Assembly (NCBI RefSeq): GCF_013366925.1
Contig: NZ_JAALDK010000001.1
Span: 5,640,001-5,704,000 of the forward strand
Reading direction: 5' to 3'
DNA length: 64,000 nucleotides
From: Paraburkholderia youngii
GTDB taxonomy: Bacteria; Pseudomonadota; Gammaproteobacteria; Burkholderiales; Burkholderiaceae
Shown here: positions 55,859 to 64,000 of the stretch, one piece after another
Position numbering within the stretch: position 1 is the first letter of the stretch
How the letters are laid out: the number at the start of each line of letters is the position of its first letter
The notes under the pieces: generated by a model
Databases searched by the model: none
Told to the model about the DNA's origin: nothing
The model's input: only the letters and a program-made list of their open reading frames with translations
Position numbers and translations under genes: made by a program

Positions 55859-57121
55859 ATGCTGACACTCAAGCGCTTCGCCAATCCCGACGTCACGCGC
55901 GCGTTTACGAACATCGTCTGGCTGGGTCTCGAACGGCTCACGCAGATCGGCGTGGCAATCGTGATCAGCGGCATCCTCGCGCGTTATTTCGGACCCGATA
56001 CGTTCGGCAAATGGCAGTACGCGAACACGCTGCTGCTGGTGCTGTCGCCGATCACATGGGTGTGCGGCGCGGAAATCCTCGTACCGACCATCGTCAACCG
56101 GCCGCCCGAACAACTCGGTACCGTACTCGGCAGCGCGTTCGCGTTGCGTTTCTCCGTCTCGGCCGTCGCGCTGCTGCTCACGTGGCTCGGCATTGCGCTG
56201 CATTTCTTCGAGCCGCTCGTCGGCGCGATGCTCGCCGGCCTCGCGCTCACGATGCTGTTTCGCGAGCCGTTCGTCGGCGTGATCAACGCGTGGCTGCAAA
56301 GCATGACCTACAGCAAGCCGCAGTTGCTGACCAGCATGAGCACCGCTGTGATCAAGGCCGGCCTCGTCTATCTGCTGGTGCGCGCGACGGCCGCGCCCGC
56401 ACGTTTCGGCTGGCTGTGGGCGCTCGAATCGGCGGCGATCGGCGCGGTGCTGTTGCTCTACTTCATGCGCCGGCATGGCGGCAAGCTGGGCTGGCATGTC
56501 GAACGTTCGCTCTTCAAGCACTTCGCGAGCGCGGGCACGGTATTCTGGCTCGGGCTCATCTGTATGTATCTGTTCCTGAAGCTGGACCGGCTGATGCTCG
56601 AGCGCGCGATTTCGTTCGCCGACCTCGGACGCTACTCGGCCGCCCAGCAGTTGAATGAAAACTGGATCACGCTCGCGCTGATGCTCGCGCAAACCATTGC
56701 GCCCGCCTTCGTCTACCGCGTGCAAGGCATCGCGCAACTGCGCCGCAACATGTGGCGGCTCACCGCGCTGACCGCCGTGCTGATGGTGTGCGGCGCGTTC
56801 GTGCTCGATCTGCTCGCGGGCTTCATCATCCGCCGCGTGTTCGGGCCGGATTTCGAAGGCGCGATCGAGATCTTCCGCTGGGCCGTGTGGCTGTCGGTGC
56901 CCGCCGGTATCGAGGCGATCGGCAATCTGGTCGTGCTCAAGTATCAGGCCAAGTTCGTGTTGCTGGCGAAGTGGCTGCTCGCGCTCGCCGTCGCGTTCGC
57001 CGTCAATCTATTGGCGATCCCGCGACTCGGCGCGTATGGCGCGCTCGTCGGCCTCGCGGCCGGCTATCTGGCGGCCGCCTCGGTTAATCTTTATTACATC
57101 CGTTTCAAATTGCGCCCATGA
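55859..57121 (+). CDS. polysaccharide flippase, Wzx/MATE-like
   Basis: A 420-residue membrane protein with about 12 helices. It starts MLTLKRFANPDVTRAFTNIVWLGLERLTQIGVAIVISGILARYFGPDTFGKWQYANTL, the usual pattern of O-antigen or polysaccharide translocases. It probably flips an undecaprenyl-linked unit. Its stop overlaps the following glycosyltransferase start (ATGA). The ATG at 55859 was chosen because upstream residues are polar and unconserved. Confidence 0.88.
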   Translation: MLTLKRFANPDVTRAFTNIVWLGLERLTQIGVAIVISGILARYFGPDTFGKWQYANTLLLVLSPITWVCGAEILVPTIVNRPPEQLGTVLGSAFALRFSVSAVALLLTWLGIALHFFEPLVGAMLAGLALTMLFREPFVGVINAWLQSMTYSKPQLLTSMSTAVIKAGLVYLLVRATAAPARFGWLWALESAAIGAVLLLYFMRRHGGKLGWHVERSLFKHFASAGTVFWLGLICMYLFLKLDRLMLERAISFADLGRYSAAQQLNENWITLALMLAQTIAPAFVYRVQGIAQLRRNMWRLTALTAVLMVCGAFVLDLLAGFIIRRVFGPDFEGAIEIFRWAVWLSVPAGIEAIGNLVVLKYQAKFVLLAKWLLALAVAFAVNLLAIPRLGAYGALVGLAAGYLAAASVNLYYIRFKLRP

Positions 57122-57948
57122 CGAATTCATCCGCCACCGCGCAAACCACGCTCGACGACGTCGCGGTGCTGATGCCCGCCTACAACGGCCAGGCGGACGT
57201 CGATTCTACGCTCGCGTCGTTTGAAGAAAGTGCGCTGGTGCACGTTTTGATCGTCGATGACGGCAGCACACCGCCGATCGTCGCGCCCACGCTGCCGAAC
57301 CTGAAGATCGAAGTGCTGCGCATGGCGCGCAACAGCGGCATCGAGCGCGCGCTGCAAACCGGCATCGATGCGCTCGCGCAGCGCGGCTTTCGTTTTGCGG
57401 CGCGCATCGACGCGGGCGATCGCGCGGTGCCCCAGCGGCTCGCGAAGCAGCGCGCGTTCATGGGAGCGCATCCGAACGTGGCGGGCCTCGGCATGTGGAC
57501 CCAGGTCGTCACGCGTGCGGGCGAGCCGCTTTTCATGCTGACGCCGCCGGCCGAGCCCCATGTAATTCGGCGCCAGCGCTTTTTCCGCTCGTGCCTCGCG
57601 CATCCGTCGATGATGCTGCGTATCGATGCCGTCCGCACAGTCGGCAACTACCGCGCCGCGTATCCTTCGGCCGAGGACCTCGATCTGTTCTTACGTCTGA
57701 TGGAACGCTACGACTGCGCGAATCTGCCGGAGCTCGGCCTTTTCTATGAGCTGAACGAAGGCGGCATCAGCGCGACGAAGCGGCGCCGGCAGATCGGTTC
57801 GACGCTGCGTTTGCAGTTGCGCTATTTCAACGTGGCCAATCCATACGACTGGCTGGGCCTCGCGAAGAATCTGTCGCATCTGCTGCTGCCTTATCGCACG
57901 TTGCAGCGGGTCAAGCGCGCGCTGCTCACGCCGCGCGCGAGCCGTTGA
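57118..57948 (+). CDS. glycosyltransferase family 2 protein
   Basis: A 276-residue GT-A glycosyltransferase. VLMPAYNGQADVDSTLASFEE and the nucleotide-binding VDDGS are present, with a RIDAGDRAVPQRL segment that supplies the second acidic motif. No transmembrane segment is seen. It acts in cell-surface sugar assembly with its neighbours; donor and acceptor are unknown. Translationally coupled to the flippase. Confidence 0.9.
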   Translation: MTNSSATAQTTLDDVAVLMPAYNGQADVDSTLASFEESALVHVLIVDDGSTPPIVAPTLPNLKIEVLRMARNSGIERALQTGIDALAQRGFRFAARIDAGDRAVPQRLAKQRAFMGAHPNVAGLGMWTQVVTRAGEPLFMLTPPAEPHVIRRQRFFRSCLAHPSMMLRIDAVRTVGNYRAAYPSAEDLDLFLRLMERYDCANLPELGLFYELNEGGISATKRRRQIGSTLRLQLRYFNVANPYDWLGLAKNLSHLLLPYRTLQRVKRALLTPRASR

Positions 57949-58067
57949 GGCGCGCCGCGTGTGAGCGCTGTCGCTGCCGCATGGTTCGCTGAGCTTCGCG
58001 CCGCTGCGTACGGCGCTGTTTTCGTATCACTGGTCCACACTTCATTCAACGCCGTGCCCTTTTTCGC

Positions 58068-59216
58068 ATGAAGCCCTCTTTCAAGTCGACGCCCGCGCTG
58101 CGCATTACACTCGTCTGCAACACGGCCTGGGCAATCTATACGTATCGGCAAGGGCTGATCCGCACACTGATCGGGCGCGGGGTCGATGTGACGGTGCTTG
58201 CGCCGCGCGACCGCACGTTCGAGCTGCTCGCCGCGATGGGCTGCCGTTGCATCGAGCTGCCGATGGCGTCGAAGGGCACGAGTCCGGGCGAAGATCTGCG
58301 CACGCTCTTCGCGCTCTATCGGCAGTACAGGACGATCCGTCCGCACGTGGTGTTTCACTACACGATCAAGCCGAATATCTACGGCTCGATCGCGGCGAAG
58401 CTGGCTGGCGTGCAGTCGGTGGCGGTCACCACGGGGCTCGGCTATGTGTTCATCCAGCACAGCCGCGCCGCGCAGATTGCTAAAAGGCTGTATCGTTTCG
58501 CGTTCCGCTTTCCGCGTGAAGTGTGGTTCCTGAATCGCGACGATCAGGCCGCGTTCATCGACGGCAAGCTGCTCGCGCATCCCGAGCGCGCGCGGCTGTT
58601 GCACGGCGAGGGCGTCGATCTCGAACAGTTCGCGTTCACGCCGCTGCGCGCTCGGGCGGAGTTTCGCTTCGTGCTGATCGGGCGGCTGCTGTGGGACAAG
58701 GGCGTCGGCGAATACGTCGAGGCCGCGCGGCAATTGCGCGCGCGCTATCCTCATGCGCGCTTCCAGTTGCTCGGGCCGGTCGGCGTCGACAATCCGAGCG
58801 CGATCACGCGCGACGAAGTCGCCGCGTGGGAACAGGAGGGCGTGATCGAATATCTGGGCGAAGCGCACGACGTGCGGCCGTTCATCGCCGATGCCGATTG
58901 TGTCGTGCTACCGTCGTATCGCGAAGGCGTGCCGCGCACGCTGATGGAAGCATCGGCGATGGGCCGGCCGATCGTCGCGACCGACGTGCCCGGCTGCCGC
59001 GAGGTAGTGGCCGACGGTGTCAACGGCTTGTTGTGCGAAGCGCGTAATGCGCAGAGCCTCGCCGCGAGTCTCGCGCGCATGCTCGATATGAGCGACGCGG
59101 AGCGGCGCGCGATGGCGGAACGCGGCCGGCAGAAAGTCGCGACCGAATTCGACGAACGCATGGTCGTCGAAACGTATAAAGACCTGGTCCAGAAAATCAC
59201 GGGTGTTTTACTTTAA
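58068..59216 (+). CDS. glycosyltransferase family 4 protein
   Basis: A 382-residue GT-B glycosyltransferase. Its N-terminus ITLVCNTAWAIYTYRQGLIRTLIGRGVDVTVLAP and the C-terminal donor site LPSYREGVPRTLMEASAMGRPIVATDVPGCREVV are typical of family 4. HYTIKPNIYGSIAAKLAG resembles WbpY/PglA-like enzymes using lipid-linked acceptors. It lies 119 bp after the GT2 gene and 13 bp before galE. Confidence 0.92.
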   Translation: MKPSFKSTPALRITLVCNTAWAIYTYRQGLIRTLIGRGVDVTVLAPRDRTFELLAAMGCRCIELPMASKGTSPGEDLRTLFALYRQYRTIRPHVVFHYTIKPNIYGSIAAKLAGVQSVAVTTGLGYVFIQHSRAAQIAKRLYRFAFRFPREVWFLNRDDQAAFIDGKLLAHPERARLLHGEGVDLEQFAFTPLRARAEFRFVLIGRLLWDKGVGEYVEAARQLRARYPHARFQLLGPVGVDNPSAITRDEVAAWEQEGVIEYLGEAHDVRPFIADADCVVLPSYREGVPRTLMEASAMGRPIVATDVPGCREVVADGVNGLLCEARNAQSLAASLARMLDMSDAERRAMAERGRQKVATEFDERMVVETYKDLVQKITGVLL

Positions 59217-59229
59217 TGGGAGCAACAGC

Positions 59230-60252
59230 ATGACCACAAAGGGCACGATTCTGGTAACCGGCGGCGCGGGTTTCATCGGCTCGCACACCTGCGTCGAACT
59301 GCTGAACGGCGGCTACGACGTCGTGGTGATCGACAACCTCGTGAATAGCAAGCGCGAATCGTTGCGGCGCGTCGAGCAAATAACCGGCCGTGCGGTGAGC
59401 TTCTATGACAACGACGCGCGCGACGCAGCCGCGCTGCAGCGCATTTTCGATGCGCATCCGATCACCGGCGCGATCCATTTCGCGGCGCTGAAAGCGGTCG
59501 GCGAATCGGTCGCGAAGCCGATCGAGTATTACGCGAACAACGTCGGCAGCCTGCTGACGCTGCTCGGCGTGATGCGCGATCGCAACGTCAAGCAGTTCGT
59601 GTTCAGTTCGTCGGCCACGGTGTACGGCGTGCCGAAAAGCTCGCCGATCGACGAATCGTTCCCGCTGTCGGCGACCAATCCGTATGGTCAATCGAAGCTG
59701 ATTGCCGAGCAGATCTTGCGCGATCTGGAAGTGTCGGACCCGTCGTGGCGCATCGCGACGCTGCGCTACTTCAATCCGGTTGGCGCGCATGAGAGCGGCC
59801 TGATCGGCGAAGATCCGGCCGGCATTCCGAACAACCTGATGCCGTACGTCGCGCAGGTCGCGGTCGGCAAGCTCGAAAAGCTGCGCGTATTCGGCGGCGA
59901 CTACGAGACGCCCGACGGCACCGGCGTGCGCGATTACATCCACGTGGTCGATCTCGCGCGCGGGCATCTCGCCGCGCTCGATGCGCTCGCCGAGCGCGAT
60001 GCGAGCTTCGTCGTCAATCTGGGCACGGGCCAGGGCTATAGCGTGCTCGACGTGGTGCGCTCGTTCGAGAAGGCGTCGGGCCGACCGGTGCCGTACGAGA
60101 TCGTCGCGCGCCGCCCGGGCGACGTCGCGCAGTGTTTCGCGGACCCGAGCGCGGCCGAGAAGATCATCGGCTGGCGCGCGCAGTTCGGTATCGAGCGCAT
60201 GTGCGCGGACCACTGGCGCTGGCAGTCGACGAATCCGCAGGGGTTTGCTTAA
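59230..60252 (+). CDS. galE: UDP-glucose 4-epimerase
   Basis: A 340-residue SDR-extended epimerase. The NAD-binding motif is TGGAGFIGSHTCVELL; the catalytic SSSATVYGVP serine and the YGQSK tyrosine-lysine are present. The ATG at 59230 has GGGAGCA upstream. It provides UDP-galactose for the adjacent glycosyltransferases. Confidence 0.95.
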   Translation: MTTKGTILVTGGAGFIGSHTCVELLNGGYDVVVIDNLVNSKRESLRRVEQITGRAVSFYDNDARDAAALQRIFDAHPITGAIHFAALKAVGESVAKPIEYYANNVGSLLTLLGVMRDRNVKQFVFSSSATVYGVPKSSPIDESFPLSATNPYGQSKLIAEQILRDLEVSDPSWRIATLRYFNPVGAHESGLIGEDPAGIPNNLMPYVAQVAVGKLEKLRVFGGDYETPDGTGVRDYIHVVDLARGHLAALDALAERDASFVVNLGTGQGYSVLDVVRSFEKASGRPVPYEIVARRPGDVAQCFADPSAAEKIIGWRAQFGIERMCADHWRWQSTNPQGFA

Positions 60253-60282
60253 CGCGCTTCGGCGTCATCGCGTCGGGATAAA

Positions 60283-60325
60283 AAACGGCGGCGGCATTCG
60301 CATAACGCGGATACCGCCGCCGTTT
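60283..60325. terminator. hairpin between galE and the convergent membrane-protein gene
   Basis: AAACGGCGGCGG pairs with CCGCCGCCGTTT (12 bp) around a loop of about 19 bases. A-tracts and T-tracts on both sides let it end both convergent genes. Confidence 0.7.
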
Positions 60326-60331
60326 GCTCGC

Positions 60332-61885
60332 CTACTGCGCGGATTCGCGCGGATAAAAATACAAGCCGGCAACGTTCAACGCACCGGTCATTCCTTCCTT
60401 CGGCACCGCCGACACCAGAAAACGCCTGTGGGCGCCTCGCATTTCGTCAGGCGTGCAGTGCGCCGCTCGGCTGAACACGAGCTGCCAGTTTTGCGCGATG
60501 CAAAACGGCACACTGCCCTGACGCTTCGCGTACGCTTCGATGCCCACCAGAATTGGCCACAGCCGTTCCCAATCCGCGGATCCATCGAGGTCGAAGACCG
60601 CGATGCCGCTCCCCACATCGAGATTGCGGATAGTCGAGTAAGCAGCCGGAATTCGCGGATCGTCGTACTGGGAAACGTTTTCAGGCGGCTGATGAATCCG
60701 GATCGCCGTGAAAGCCGCCACGATCACACAAACGATCACGGCAACGGGCACGGTCGCCGCTGCCACATTGTCGACGAAGCGCTTGACCAGCAGCGTCAGC
60801 GCCAGAGCAGGAACGACGTAGTAGAAAATTCCGACATAGGTCAGCGAAAGATCGTCGACGCCGAAAGCGGCATAGAAGACGAAGGCGACTGTCGCGCTCG
60901 CCAGCGCCAGCGACAATGCACGCTCAGGCGCGACGCGGCTTTCATTGTCGCGCGCGGGATCGTTCGTCACGAGCACAGCACAAGCCGCCGCGCCCAGCAG
61001 GATGCCGAAGAGTCCGTTACTCCAGAAAACTCCGGCGAAGCGCGCGGCGTCCACTAAACGATTCGCTCGGTGGACGTGGCTAAAAGCGGCATATTCAGCG
61101 AGCGGTCCGGGAAAATGAAGGATCGTCTGGATCGCGAGAGGAATGAGGAAAAGCACCACGATCGCCAGTGCAACGGCAATCGTTCGAACATTGCCTGCGA
61201 GGAATTGCCGGCTCAAGACCCAGGTTTCATTGGAACCCGATCTGACGGAAATCCAGGTATTGGCTATCAGCGCGCACCCCAGCATGACGGCCGTCATACC
61301 CAGAAAAGAAGCATGACCGTTCAGCAAAAATCCAAGGCTTACGGCAAGGAGCATAAGCCCGTCTGCGCGTCCCATGATCAATGCGGCTACGGACACCGTG
61401 AACGCCGCAAAGGCAAAGTAGTAGAGATGCGGGAACCAGGGACCCGCGAAGGCCTGGTAGTTGATGTAAGCGGTGACACCAACGAATAGGGCCGTGGTGA
61501 CGACAGCTGCCGCGGTGGCGCCCCTCGTCGCCTGCTGCATCCTGATCAAAAGCGTCCCGATTGCCGCGATCCAGAAAGCGGAAAGCAGCGCAACCGCAAG
61601 GATCTGACCGGAAAACGGCGACGCGACCGCGTGCGTCAGGTCGAAAAATACGATCTCGCCCGCGGCAAGCGCGTAAAGAAGCGCAGGACCGGGATGATTG
61701 AACCCCACGCGCGAGTAATGTCCGACGAGCAGCTTCAGATGCTTTGCGTCGTCGATCAGCAACGAGTTCGCCGCAAAGTCACCGACCTCGTGCAATTGCG
61801 CTGACGGAAAGGTCTGACCGAACACGATGATGAAAAGCCAGACACAGAGCGCCGAAATCACGAACGCTGCCAACCCTTTGAGCAT
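60332..61885 (-). CDS. large polytopic membrane protein, possibly a GT-C-type glycosyltransferase
   Basis: A 517-residue protein with about 11-12 hydrophobic helices and a C-terminal soluble tail of roughly 110 residues (from VSQYDDPRIPAAYS on). The first periplasmic loop has LIDDAKHLKLLVGHYSRVGFNHPGPALLYALAAGE. Acidic residues and the HPGP motif after the first helix resemble GT-C membrane glycosyltransferases that use polyprenyl-phosphate sugars. Composition is less GC-rich than its neighbours, suggesting later acquisition. No firm family assignment is possible. It is convergent with galE. Confidence 0.6.
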   Translation of the reverse strand: MLKGLAAFVISALCVWLFIIVFGQTFPSAQLHEVGDFAANSLLIDDAKHLKLLVGHYSRVGFNHPGPALLYALAAGEIVFFDLTHAVASPFSGQILAVALLSAFWIAAIGTLLIRMQQATRGATAAAVVTTALFVGVTAYINYQAFAGPWFPHLYYFAFAAFTVSVAALIMGRADGLMLLAVSLGFLLNGHASFLGMTAVMLGCALIANTWISVRSGSNETWVLSRQFLAGNVRTIAVALAIVVLFLIPLAIQTILHFPGPLAEYAAFSHVHRANRLVDAARFAGVFWSNGLFGILLGAAACAVLVTNDPARDNESRVAPERALSLALASATVAFVFYAAFGVDDLSLTYVGIFYYVVPALALTLLVKRFVDNVAAATVPVAVIVCVIVAAFTAIRIHQPPENVSQYDDPRIPAAYSTIRNLDVGSGIAVFDLDGSADWERLWPILVGIEAYAKRQGSVPFCIAQNWQLVFSRAAHCTPDEMRGAHRRFLVSAVPKEGMTGALNVAGLYFYPRESAQ

Positions 61886-61989
61886 CGAACACCTGTTTTC
61901 GTTTTATCCAACCAGATGGAAAACAGGATTCTAAGGTAGCTGTCGGCGCGCTATGTCATCGACAGCCACGCATTTCTTCCGGCCGGACG

Positions 61990-63555
61990 CTAAGCCGCCG
62001 CCCCCGACTCTTCGAGCCGGAACACGGCAATGGCATCCTTCAGAATGACCGCCTGCTCCTCCAGCGACTTCGCCGCGGCCGCCGCCTGCTCGACGAGCGC
62101 CGCGTTGTGCTGGGTGACCTCGTCGATCTGCGACACCGCCTTGTTGACCTGCTCGATGCCGTCGCTCTGTTCGAGTGCCGACGCCTCGATCTCGCTCATC
62201 ACGCCGGTCACACGCTCGACGGCCTTCATCGCTTCCTGAATCGTCTTCTGCGCATCCGACACCAGCGACGCACCTTCCTCGACCTTCGCCGCCGACTCGC
62301 CGATCAGCTCCTTGATCTCCTTGGCCGCCGCGCCGGAGCGCTGCGCGAGGCTGCGCACTTCCGAGGCGACCACCGCGAAGCCGCGGCCCTGCTCACCCGC
62401 GCGAGCCGCTTCGACGGCCGCGTTCAGCGCGAGGATGTTGGTCTGGAACGCGATCCCCTCGATCATGCCGATGATCTCGGTGACCTTGCGCGACGAATCG
62501 CTGATGCCGTCCATCGTCTCCGTCACGCGCGACACCACCTTGCCGCCGCGCGTGACCGTGTCGAGCGCGCCGTGCGCGAGGCGGTTCGCCTGCTTCGCGT
62601 TGTCGGCGTTCTGCTTCACGGTCGCCGACAGCTGCTCCATACTCGCCGCGGTCTCCTGCAGCGCGGCCGCCTGCTGCTCGGTGCGCGCCGACAGATCGGC
62701 ATTGCCCGACGCGATCTCGTTCGCCCCCTGCGTGATCGCGCTCGTGCTGCCGCGCACCTTGCCGACCGTTTCGACGAGGCCGTCGCGCATCCGCGTCAGC
62801 GCGCCGAGCAGCTGACCCATCTCGTTGCGCGATTTCACCTTGATCGCGACGCTCAGGTCACCGGCCGCGATGCGCTCGAAGTGCTTGACCGTCGCGTTGA
62901 CCGGCTTGATCAGCGCCGACGACAACGCGACGCGCGCGCCCACGGCAATCACGAGCGCGATCACCGCGATCGCGCCGAACAGCACTGTCGCGAGCTGGAA
63001 GCGGCGCGCGCCGGTCGCGGCCTGCTGATGCTGATTGTCCATCTGCGCTTTTTCGAGCGCGTCGATCGCCTTCGAGTAAGACGCGTACAGGCTGTTCGCG
63101 GTATCCCCCTGGATGGTACGGAAGGTGTTGAAGTCGAAGTCGGTCAGTGCCTTGAATTCCGGTTCGAGCGCCTTGTCGACGAGCGCCGCGCGCGCTTCGC
63201 CGACGCTGTGCGCGAGCTTGCGCTCGGCGTCGCTCGCGAACGGGCCGGCCATGTAGTTGTGGAAATCGTCGTTCGATTCGACCAGCACCTTGTGCGCGGC
63301 CGGCAGCAGATCGTCGGTCTGCTTGCCGATACTGAACAACGTCTGATAGGTGCCCAGCGCGAGTTGCACCTGCAGAAGCTTCTCGGAACTCGCCTTCAGA
63401 TGCGACAGCGCGGCCTCGCTGCGCTGCGTGTCGTCGAGGCTGTCGTTGGCGAGCTTCAGCGCGCCGTATCCGACAGCGATGACGGTCAGCAGGAAGGCGA
63501 CGAATACGCTGATCACGAGCGTCAGTCCGCCGCGAATTGTGATGTTGTTTAGCAT
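61990..63555 (-). CDS. methyl-accepting chemotaxis protein
   Basis: A 521-residue Tar/Tsr-class chemoreceptor. It has a first membrane helix at about 10-32, a periplasmic four-helix ligand domain, a second helix near 190-210, and a HAMP domain ([38 protein letters not shown] region). The signalling hairpin has the highly conserved [38 protein letters not shown] tip. No C-terminal NWETF-like CheR/CheB tether is present (it ends [10 protein letters not shown]). The ligand is unknown. The ATG at 63555 is preferred to an upstream in-frame start in the arginine-rich stretch. Confidence 0.94.
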   Translation of the reverse strand: MLNNITIRGGLTLVISVFVAFLLTVIAVGYGALKLANDSLDDTQRSEAALSHLKASSEKLLQVQLALGTYQTLFSIGKQTDDLLPAAHKVLVESNDDFHNYMAGPFASDAERKLAHSVGEARAALVDKALEPEFKALTDFDFNTFRTIQGDTANSLYASYSKAIDALEKAQMDNQHQQAATGARRFQLATVLFGAIAVIALVIAVGARVALSSALIKPVNATVKHFERIAAGDLSVAIKVKSRNEMGQLLGALTRMRDGLVETVGKVRGSTSAITQGANEIASGNADLSARTEQQAAALQETAASMEQLSATVKQNADNAKQANRLAHGALDTVTRGGKVVSRVTETMDGISDSSRKVTEIIGMIEGIAFQTNILALNAAVEAARAGEQGRGFAVVASEVRSLAQRSGAAAKEIKELIGESAAKVEEGASLVSDAQKTIQEAMKAVERVTGVMSEIEASALEQSDGIEQVNKAVSQIDEVTQHNAALVEQAAAAAKSLEEQAVILKDAIAVFRLEESGAAA

Positions 63556-63804
63556 GGGGTCTCCGGAACGCCTTTGTTGCGCGCGACTGACACTTCGTCG
63601 CATCCAGGTTTACGGTTGCGGCGCGCATGCGGCGTATAGGGGGAATCCATGAGGAGCGAGTGCTGACGGGCCTCTGCGGGCCGCTTCGATCTCGCTATCT
63701 GGGATATTCCTGCTGCCCCGCCTGAAAGCTTTGCGTCCCTGCCGCACGCCGGCCGCCGTGCGTTTCGTTTGTATAATTCCGCGTCTTCGCTCAGGCCCAT
63801 TTTC
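63556..63804. promoter_or_regulatory. divergent spacer with a -10 box for the last gene
   Basis: About 250 bp between the chemoreceptor and the rightward WecA/MraY-like gene. A perfect TATAAT at 63772-63777 lies 27 bp before the latter's start, so that transcript would have a very short leader. No good -35 box or other structure is evident. Confidence 0.45.
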
Positions 63805-64000
63805 ATGCTTAGTTTTGCGCTCGGCTTTCTCGTCTCTCTGCTGATCACGCTGTTGATCGTGCGCTATGCGCATCTGCATGAAAAATTTTCGACCGATACC
63901 GATCTGGCCGGCGTGCAGAAATTCCATGTGCGTCCGGTGCCGCGCATCGGCGGGACCGGGATTCTGCTCGGGCTGCTCGCCGCCGCGGTGCAATTGCATC
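63805..64000 (+). CDS. WecA/MraY-family undecaprenyl-phosphate sugar-1-phosphate transferase (partial)
   Basis: The first 65 codons only; the gene is cut by the window edge. It starts with a membrane helix (MLSFALGFLVSLLITLLIVRYAHLHE). GVQKFHVRPVPRIGGTGILLGLLAAA follows, the conserved early cytoplasmic loop of WecA/WbpL/MraY relatives. It would load a sugar phosphate on undecaprenyl phosphate to start a surface glycan, fitting the neighbouring flippase and transferases. Confidence 0.8.
   Translation, partial: MLSFALGFLVSLLITLLIVRYAHLHEKFSTDTDLAGVQKFHVRPVPRIGGTGILLGLLAAAVQLH

Overview
The window is GC-rich chromosomal DNA of a betaproteobacterium, most likely Paraburkholderia or Burkholderia sensu lato. 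Support comes from a DUF2486-type protein found in this group, a Kdo hydroxylase (KdoO) next to waaA, the order zapA - 6S RNA - EVE-domain gene, and complete urt and ure clusters close to LPS core genes. Nearly all of it looks like stable housekeeping chromosome. I see no insertion sequence, phage, CRISPR array, rRNA or tRNA gene.

Left part (1-15.2 kb): a BtuB-type TonB receptor read leftward from a cobalamin riboswitch; a ZapB-like/ZapA pair followed by 6S RNA and an EVE protein; a SIMPL-domain protein; lgt; a LysR regulator divergent from ilvD; a small cytochrome c; the leftward operon pepA-holC-DUF2486; divergent lptF-lptG; and a CbiX-type chelatase. From 15.2 to 21.5 kb lies a leftward assimilatory sulfate operon, cysI - DUF934 - cysH (APS-reductase type) - cysD - cysN - cobA. 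It opens opposite a CysB-family regulator. CbiX and CobA supply two steps of siroheme synthesis for CysI, so the block is functionally coherent.

Middle part (22.7-34.7 kb): an orphan branched-chain-type binding protein, DUF302, an orphan ParA, a DUF4239 membrane protein and a small unknown protein. These are followed by a leftward sugar operon: LacI regulator, ABC ATPase, permease, binding protein, TIM-barrel isomerase and Gfo/Idh/MocA oxidoreductase. A perfect 22-bp operator palindrome sits just upstream of its first gene. Then come pcm and a single-domain rhodanese.

34.7-36.5 kb is the accessory spot of the window. The 3' end of the rhodanese gene is repeated 936 bp downstream at about 90% identity. 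Between the two copies lies the C-terminal remnant of a probable BPSL0067-type cell-wall amidase effector, whose stop overlaps the start of a STY0301-like secreted protein. A second small secreted protein follows the second copy. This looks like a degraded, stacked effector/immunity island.

36.5-49.7 kb is a nitrogen-scavenging block. urtABCDE (urea ABC transporter) follows a near-consensus sigma-54 promoter. Two unknown small proteins come next, then ureD, an amino-acid binding protein, and ureA, B, C, E, F and G. 49.7-64 kb holds a Fic-fold protein lacking the catalytic histidine, then LPS core and surface polysaccharide genes (waaA, kdoO, waaC and a phosphomannomutase leftward; a flippase, two glycosyltransferases and galE rightward). 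The window ends with a large polytopic membrane protein, a methyl-accepting chemotaxis protein, and the first codons of a WecA/MraY-like phosphosugar transferase cut by the window edge.
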